The notes below the pieces were generated by a model. That model was given only the letters and a program-made list of their open reading frames with translations, was not told the DNA's origin and did no database searches. Positions 30,875 to 34,766 of a stretch of 34,766 nt of DNA are shown one piece after another. The position numbers and the translations under genes were made by a program. The DNA is taken from the NCBI GenBank assembly GCA_946186375.1, contig CAMHMZ010000027.1, forward strand, positions 1 to 34,766, in the 5' to 3' direction. The stretch is from an uncultured Clostridia bacterium (GTDB lineage: Bacteria; Bacillota; Clostridia; Oscillospirales; Oscillospiraceae). Within the stretch, counting starts at the first letter, position 1. Each line of letters starts with the position of its first letter.

Positions 30875-31192
30875 ATGGATATACACGAAAAGCTGCGTTC
30901 TCTTCTCAAAGAAAGAGGTTGGACTGAATATCGTCTTGCAAGGGAAAGCAAACTGTCCGAATCTACAATAGCCAACATCTTCCGGCGAAATGCTACTCCG
31001 TCCTTTTCGACGCTTGAATCCATCTGCAAAGGATTTGGAATCTCGTTATCGCAATTCTTTGCGGAGCATGAGATGGTAGAACTCACGCCGGAGTTGAAGG
31101 AATTGTTTGACGGATGGGCTCCGCTGACAAAAGAGCAAAAGAAAACTGTTCTTCAAATGGAAAAAGCGTTCAGTCAGAATAGAGAGAAATGA
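30875..31192 (+). CDS. XRE-family helix-turn-helix regulator
   Basis: 105 aa, ATG 30875 behind AAGGTGGTG. 'IHEKLRSLLKERGWTEYRLARESKLSESTIANIFRRNATPSFSTLESICKGFGISLSQFFAE' is a complete XRE helix-turn-helix (about residues 3-65). The short C-terminal helix region 'LTPELKELFDGWAPLTKEQKKTVLQME' is common in clostridial XRE repressors. It probably controls its own promoter and the small gene at 30436 through the three repeats at 30797-30851, and so may set when the ICE transfers. A strong hairpin terminator follows. Confidence 0.92.
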   Translation: MDIHEKLRSLLKERGWTEYRLARESKLSESTIANIFRRNATPSFSTLESICKGFGISLSQFFAEHEMVELTPELKELFDGWAPLTKEQKKTVLQMEKAFSQNREK

Positions 31193-31224
31193 AAGGAAAG
31201 GTGCCGCACGGCTGCCTTTCCTTT
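31192..31224 (+). terminator. Terminator after the XRE gene
   Basis: AAAGGAAAGG (31192-31201) pairs with CCTTTCCTTT (31215-31224), with an inner GCC/GGC pairing. It overlaps the last base of the XRE stop codon and insulates the regulator from the mobilization operon. Confidence 0.8.
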
Positions 31225-31355
31225 GCGCTTTATAATCCCTTTTCCTCATGGAGCAGGACGCGCCGCCTCCGGCGGCGTTGTCCTGGCAAGTATGGCATTT
31301 GGTAGCACAAACGCCCCTTGTTAGAGGGATACCCCCTAAAACCCCACCTGCGAAA
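31225..31355. other. Candidate oriT of the ICE
   Basis: This gene-free stretch lies upstream of mobC and the relaxase. A long hairpin has CGCCGCC (31261-31267) and GGCGGCG (31271-31277) plus outer CAGGAC/GTCCTG arms. A C-rich segment with GGGATACCCCCTAAAACCCC lies near 31326-31345. Position next to mobC and such structure fit a transfer origin. The nick site is not identified. Confidence 0.45.
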
Positions 31356-31376
31356 TGTGTCTCACCGTGAGACACA
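31356..31376. repeat. Palindrome copy 3 of the ICE junction repeat
   Basis: TGTGTCTCAC and GTGAGACACA around a central C at 31366: ten perfect pairs. It is 20 bp upstream of the mobC start and just before its ribosome binding site. Confidence 0.9.
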
Positions 31377-31395
31377 AAACGGAAAGGATGATGCC

Positions 31396-31704
31396 ATGAG
31401 ATCACGCCCGCGCCATGTGAGCGTGTGGATGAATGAGGCCGAGTATAAGCACCTCAAAAAACAGGCGGCGCTTGCCGGTATGGGGATCGATCCCTTTATC
31501 CGTTCTCTTGTCGCCGGAACACAGCTCCGCGCACGACCGCCGGATCAGTACGCCGCGCTGCTGCGCGAGCTGTCCGCCATCGGGAACAATATCAATCAGA
31601 TCGCACATTGGGCAAACGCCCGAAGAAGCGTCCGCGAGAGCGAAATCGCTGACGCCGCCGTGCTTGCCCGCCGCGCCTGGGAGCTTGTGAAGCATGGCCT
31701 ATGA
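31396..31704 (+). CDS. MobC-like relaxosome accessory protein
   Basis: 102 aa from ATG 31396 behind GGAAAGGA; the longer frame from 31318 crosses palindrome copy 3. 'RSRPRHVSVWMNEAEYKHLKKQAALAGMGIDPFIRSLVAG' is a ribbon-helix-helix type start, and 'ELSAIGNNINQIAHWANA' is the conserved MobC motif. It binds oriT and helps the relaxase open the DNA for nicking. Its end overlaps the relaxase start by 11 bp, so both are made together. Confidence 0.9.
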   Translation: MRSRPRHVSVWMNEAEYKHLKKQAALAGMGIDPFIRSLVAGTQLRARPPDQYAALLRELSAIGNNINQIAHWANARRSVRESEIADAAVLARRAWELVKHGL

Positions 31705-33004
31705 CAGAATTATCGTCGTCCATGCCCGCATGGATAACAGGATCAACTACGCGCTGAACGAAAGCAAGACGCAGAAGCTGGAAAACGGCCAGCTCCTTCA
31801 GACGGCGATCAACTGCCAGCTCGACACGGCTTTCCGGGATATGCTCGAAACCAAGCGTCGCTGGGACAAGGAAAAGCGCCCCATACAGGGCTATCATATC
31901 ATCCATTCCTTTTCTCCCGGTGAAGTGACAGCGGAACAGGCACACCGGCTCAGCGTGGAAATGGCCGAGCGCCTGCTGCAAGGCCGTTTTGAGGCCGTTG
32001 TCGCCACGCATACCGATCACGGACATATCCACGCGCATATTGTGTTCAACTCCGTTTCCTGTGTTGACGGGAAGATGTACCGGGACGACTTCAAGGCGTA
32101 TTATGGAGATATTCGAGGTATCTCAAACGCAATAAGCCGGGAAAACGATCTTTCCGTTATCGAGCCGAAAGGCAGCGGAAAGCACTATGCCGAATGGCAG
32201 GCCGAGAAGAATGGCAAGCCCACCGTACGCGGACTGATCCGACAGGATGTTGACGCTGCGCTGCGTGACGCCTTTACGCTGCAATCCTTTTTTGAGGTGT
32301 TGCAGAAACGGGGTTATACCATCAAGCGCGGAGCCAATGTCAGGCACACGGCGGTCAAGCCGCCCGGCTCGGATCGCTTTTTCCGGCTGGACAGTCTGGG
32401 CGACGGTTACACCGAAGCGGACATACGGGATCGGCTGAACAGGAGCCGCAGCGAGCCGGAGACGCCGGAGCCGAAAAAGGAAGCGCCGGTATATATCCCG
32501 AAAGGCCGCTATAAGGTCAAGCGCAGATCTCCCGCCTATGGGGAAAAGCGCAAGCTGTCCGGCCTGCGCCGTCTGTATCTACGCTATCTGTATCTGCTTT
32601 CACCGCCCCGGCCGCGGCGACGGCCTCCGCCGTTTACCGTGCGGGCCGAGGTCAGAAAGCTCGATCAATACAAGCGGCAGTTTACGCTGCTGCATAAATA
32701 CCGTATCGACAATGAGAGTCAGTTGTCCATGCTTGCGGACGCCCTGCAAGCGGACATTGACTCTCTTGTTATTTCCCGGCGCGAGCTGTACCGCCGCCAG
32801 AGGCGCGGCGAGGATGTGAGCGCCGAGATCAAGGAAATCTCTCTTGCCCTGCGCCCGATCCGCCGGGAGCTGAAATGTTGCCAACAGGTCGCGGACAGAA
32901 TACCGCAAATCCAAGAGCATATCCGGCTCGACCGGCAGAGCGCGGAGCAGGCAGAGAGAACGCAAACGAAAGCCAAAGAAAGGAGGCGTGACCTATGGAA
33001 GTGA
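31694..33004 (+). CDS. MOBP-type relaxase (VirD2-like nuclease domain)
   Basis: 436 aa. The likely nicking Tyr19 lies in 'INYALNESKT', and the metal-binding motif is 'HTDHGHIHAHIVFNSVS' (H106, H109, H111, H113, H115). The conserved 'GYHIIHSFSPGEVTAEQAHRL' precedes it. The C-terminal third is highly basic and helical, suited to DNA binding and contact with the coupling protein. It cuts at oriT, stays joined to the 5' end and is exported with the DNA strand. It overlaps mobC and the next gene (PcfB start 32995). Confidence 0.93.
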   Translation: MAYDRIIVVHARMDNRINYALNESKTQKLENGQLLQTAINCQLDTAFRDMLETKRRWDKEKRPIQGYHIIHSFSPGEVTAEQAHRLSVEMAERLLQGRFEAVVATHTDHGHIHAHIVFNSVSCVDGKMYRDDFKAYYGDIRGISNAISRENDLSVIEPKGSGKHYAEWQAEKNGKPTVRGLIRQDVDAALRDAFTLQSFFEVLQKRGYTIKRGANVRHTAVKPPGSDRFFRLDSLGDGYTEADIRDRLNRSRSEPETPEPKKEAPVYIPKGRYKVKRRSPAYGEKRKLSGLRRLYLRYLYLLSPPRPRRRPPPFTVRAEVRKLDQYKRQFTLLHKYRIDNESQLSMLADALQADIDSLVISRRELYRRQRRGEDVSAEIKEISLALRPIRRELKCCQQVADRIPQIQEHIRLDRQSAEQAERTQTKAKERRRDLWK

Positions 33005-33570
33005 GCGGCGAAGTGGCCGATCTGCTGGTCAAGGAGGGCCTGGAAGCCGCCAAGATCGCAACGGAGCTTTCTGCGAAAGGACTTGTGAACGCGGCGGCGC
33101 TGCTGGCCGCTATGGTCAAGCAGCATTACAAAGTTGTCGGCAAGGTGGGCATCGAGCGGCTGATGAAGGAGAATACAGAATCCGTCATCATTCCGATCAA
33201 GGCTGTGGACTTTGAGAAGTTCCAGAAGATCGCCAAGCAGTTCGGCGTCCTGTACGCAGCCGTCAAGAGTGAAGTCAAGGAAAACGGTGTCCTTCATATC
33301 ATTTCCAACGTCAATTACAGCGCCCAGCTCAACGCGGTCATGGAAGCTATGGACTATGCCGTGCCGGAGGTCAAGCGGGAGGATCAAGCGTCAAAAAAAG
33401 CGAAGTCCCGCGCTCCACAAGAGAAATCCTCCGACGAGCGCGGGATTGGCTTGAACAGTATGACGGGACATGAAAAGCCCTCAACCCGGCAGAAGCTGGC
33501 CGAGCTGGACGCCGTGGCAAAGCAGAAGAAGCCCCGCGCTCCTGTCCGTCACACCGACCGGACGCGCTAA
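32995..33570 (+). CDS. PcfB family protein (DUF3801)
   Basis: 191 aa, starting within the end of the relaxase gene, behind AAAGGAGG. 'GEVADLLVKEGLEAAKIATELSAKGLVNAAALLAAMVKQHYKVVGKVGIERLMKENTESVIIPIKAVDFEKFQKIAKQFGVLYAAVK' is the DUF3801/PcfB core. The C-terminal ~60 residues are basic and low in complexity. In pCF10-type systems PcfB helps bring the relaxosome to the coupling protein, which fits its place between the relaxase and VirD4. The stop is followed directly by palindrome copy 4. Confidence 0.92.
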   Translation: MEVSGEVADLLVKEGLEAAKIATELSAKGLVNAAALLAAMVKQHYKVVGKVGIERLMKENTESVIIPIKAVDFEKFQKIAKQFGVLYAAVKSEVKENGVLHIISNVNYSAQLNAVMEAMDYAVPEVKREDQASKKAKSRAPQEKSSDERGIGLNSMTGHEKPSTRQKLAELDAVAKQKKPRAPVRHTDRTR

Positions 33571-33573
33571 ATG

Positions 33574-33590
33574 TGTCTCACCGTGAGACA
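33574..33590. repeat. Palindrome copy 4 of the ICE junction repeat
   Basis: TGTCTCAC and GTGAGACA around a central C at 33582: eight perfect pairs. It lies between the PcfB stop and the coupling-protein ribosome binding site (GGAGGG at 33597-33602). Its TGA forms the in-frame stop before the coupling-protein frame. Confidence 0.9.
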
Positions 33591-33610
33591 AGTTTTGGAG
33601 GGATGCCTAT

Positions 33611-34766
33611 ATAACTCAAAAGTCTTTCCGGGACGCCGCCCCATTGTGGGCGGCGTTTTCCGTGGCCGTGCTTTACCTGGCTGTGCTGGGCGCGGGCGTG
33701 TATGAGGACGGTATGAATCTCTTTCAGTTCATGGCCGTCTTTCCCGACGCCATGAACGAGCCCTTTGCTCTGCGCTGGACGCCACACACCGTCAAGTTCA
33801 TGCTGGGCGCTCTTGTGATCTACGCCGGAGCAATCGCCGTGTACTATTCCTCCCGCATGAACAGGCGTCCCGGCGAAGAACACGGCTCTGCCCGTTGGGG
33901 CAGCGTTCGGGAGCTGAACAAGAAGTACAGCGATAAAAACCCCGCCAAGAACGTAATCCTCACCAAGCACCTTTGTATGAGTTTGAACGGACGGCAGCAC
34001 ATGAGAAACCTCCTTCAGATCGTGGTCGGCGGGAGTGGCGCGGGCAAGACACGCTTTGTTGTAAAGCCGAATCTTCTCCTTGCCAACGCCAGCTTTATCT
34101 GCACCGATCCAAAGGGCGAGCTTGTACGGGCTGTCGCTCCGTTCCTCTTGCAGCAGGGCTATACCGTCAAGGTGTTCGATCTGATCGAGCCGAGCCATTC
34201 CGACAGCTATAACCCTTTCCGGTATATCCGCAAAGACTCCGACGTGTTCCGGCTGATTAACAATTTCATTCAGAACACGACGCCGAAGAACGCAAGCCAA
34301 AACGATCCCTTTTGGGAGAAATCCGAAATCGCCCTCGATTCCGCCCTCATGTTGTATTTGCTCCATGAGTCTCCACCCTATGAGCAGACGATGGAAATGA
34401 TGCTCACCATGATTGAGTTCGGCGGGGCGAAAGAAGAGGACGACGATTATCAATCGGCGCTGGACTTGCTTTTCGAGGCGCTGGAGGAAGAACACCCGGA
34501 TCATATCGCCGTGCGGGAGTATCACATTTTCAAGCAGGCGGCGGGAAAAACGGCCAAGTCTATTTTGGTAAGTGCCGCCGTCAGATTGTCCGCGTTTACC
34601 CTGCGGGAGATCCAGGACATCACCGACGAGGACGATTTGGAGCTGTCGAAGCTGGGAGCGCGCAAGCAAGCCGTTTTCTGTGTGATCCCGGACAGCAACG
34701 ACGTGAGCCTTAATTTCCTTGTCGGTATGCTCTACACCCAGGCATTTCAAGAGCTGTACTACCAAG
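33611..34766 (+). CDS. VirD4/TraG-type coupling protein, partial, no standard start
   Basis: At least 385 codons, open to the window end. Two membrane segments ('PLWAAFSVAVLYLAVLGAGVY' and 'FMLGALVIYAGAIAVYY') are followed by the cytoplasmic ATPase with Walker A 'VVGGSGAGKTRFVVKPN', then 'FICTDPKGELVRAV' and 'NDPFWEKSE'. It links the relaxosome to the secretion channel and powers DNA export. The reading frame after the in-frame TGA of palindrome copy 4 has no ATG, GTG or TTG before TTG 33644. GGAGGG is followed at ideal spacing by ATA (33611). The nearby ATG 33602 is in another frame and stops after three codons. A one-base deletion, ATA initiation or the late TTG are all possible. Confidence 0.9.
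   Translation, partial: MTQKSFRDAAPLWAAFSVAVLYLAVLGAGVYEDGMNLFQFMAVFPDAMNEPFALRWTPHTVKFMLGALVIYAGAIAVYYSSRMNRRPGEEHGSARWGSVRELNKKYSDKNPAKNVILTKHLCMSLNGRQHMRNLLQIVVGGSGAGKTRFVVKPNLLLANASFICTDPKGELVRAVAPFLLQQGYTVKVFDLIEPSHSDSYNPFRYIRKDSDVFRLINNFIQNTTPKNASQNDPFWEKSEIALDSALMLYLLHESPPYEQTMEMMLTMIEFGGAKEEDDDYQSALDLLFEALEEEHPDHIAVREYHIFKQAAGKTAKSILVSAAVRLSAFTLREIQDITDEDDLELSKLGARKQAVFCVIPDSNDVSLNFLVGMLYTQAFQELYYQ

Larger units (their letters stand above)
28982..34766 (+). mobile_element. Host ICE, mobilization/conjugation region (continues beyond window)
   Basis: The ardC remnant, XRE regulator, MobC, MOBP-type relaxase, PcfB and VirD4 coupling protein occur in the order typical of Tn1549-like conjugative elements of Firmicutes. 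The relaxase class differs from that in the inserted IME. Mating-channel genes would lie beyond the right edge. The 53 bases at the window start belong to the same element. Confidence 0.75.

Noticed and set aside
29771-33590. CRISPR array from the recurring palindrome
   Set aside because: Spacing is 0.6 to 2.2 kb with genes between the copies, no uniform spacers and no cas genes.

Overview
The window looks like accessory DNA from a gut-type anaerobic Firmicute of the class Clostridia, probably Oscillospiraceae/Lachnospiraceae-like. The evidence is strong AGGAGG-type ribosome binding sites, moderately high GC, and gene families typical of clostridial mobile elements (MobA/MobL, DUF3847, TnpW, TnpV, DUF6809, PcfB, VirD4). 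No rRNA, tRNA or CRISPR array was seen. All names come from recognising motifs by eye; no database search was run.

The main reading is one mobile element inside another. Positions 3-53 encode the N-terminal piece of an ArdC-like antirestriction protein that stops at ...HHYSFGN. The rest of that protein resumes at 28983 with MLIFFQCPEA. Joining the two halves through a shared TG (54-55 and 28980-28981) restores the reading frame with one Cys codon between them. The joined inner ends form a symmetric site: CCTTTACAAAT, seven bases, TG, seven bases, ATTTGTCAAGG. That is the shape of a serine-integrase attP. Positions 54-28981 are therefore read as a ~28.9 kb integrative and mobilizable element (IME) inserted precisely into ardC of a conjugative element (ICE).

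IME, left to right. 198-14091 is a plant-glycan or plant-glycoside operon: a divergent AraC regulator, carboxylesterase, GPH-type sugar symporter, GH43 (interrupted by an IS3-family insertion sequence), GH3 with permuted domains, sialate-O-acetylesterase-like SGNH esterase, alpha/beta-hydrolase and GH78 rhamnosidase. None of the enzymes has a visible signal peptide, so imported oligosaccharides or glycosides are probably processed in the cytoplasm. 14257-16568 holds a MOBQ-type MobA/MobL relaxase, a hairpin-rich candidate oriT and a DUF3847 protein. 16773-18169 is an AT-richer TetR/HXXEE membrane-protein pair. 18192-21877 is a ParR/ParM-like pair, a large serine recombinase and TnpW. 22320-24147 is an acidic protein with a sigma-region-4-like helix-turn-helix, plus a zinc-ribbon protein. 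24438-28087 is a FecCD-type metal/siderophore ABC transporter with a SAM methyltransferase. 28175-28820 holds DUF6809 and TnpV beside the right end.

ICE part (28983-34766): the ardC 3' portion, two uncharacterised genes, an XRE regulator, MobC, a MOBP-type relaxase, PcfB and the start of the VirD4 coupling protein, which runs off the window. A near-perfect palindrome around TGTCTCAC-C-GTGAGACA recurs at four gene junctions here. The model is an IME carrying sugar and metal uptake that can probably use the host ICE's transfer machinery while breaking its antirestriction gene.
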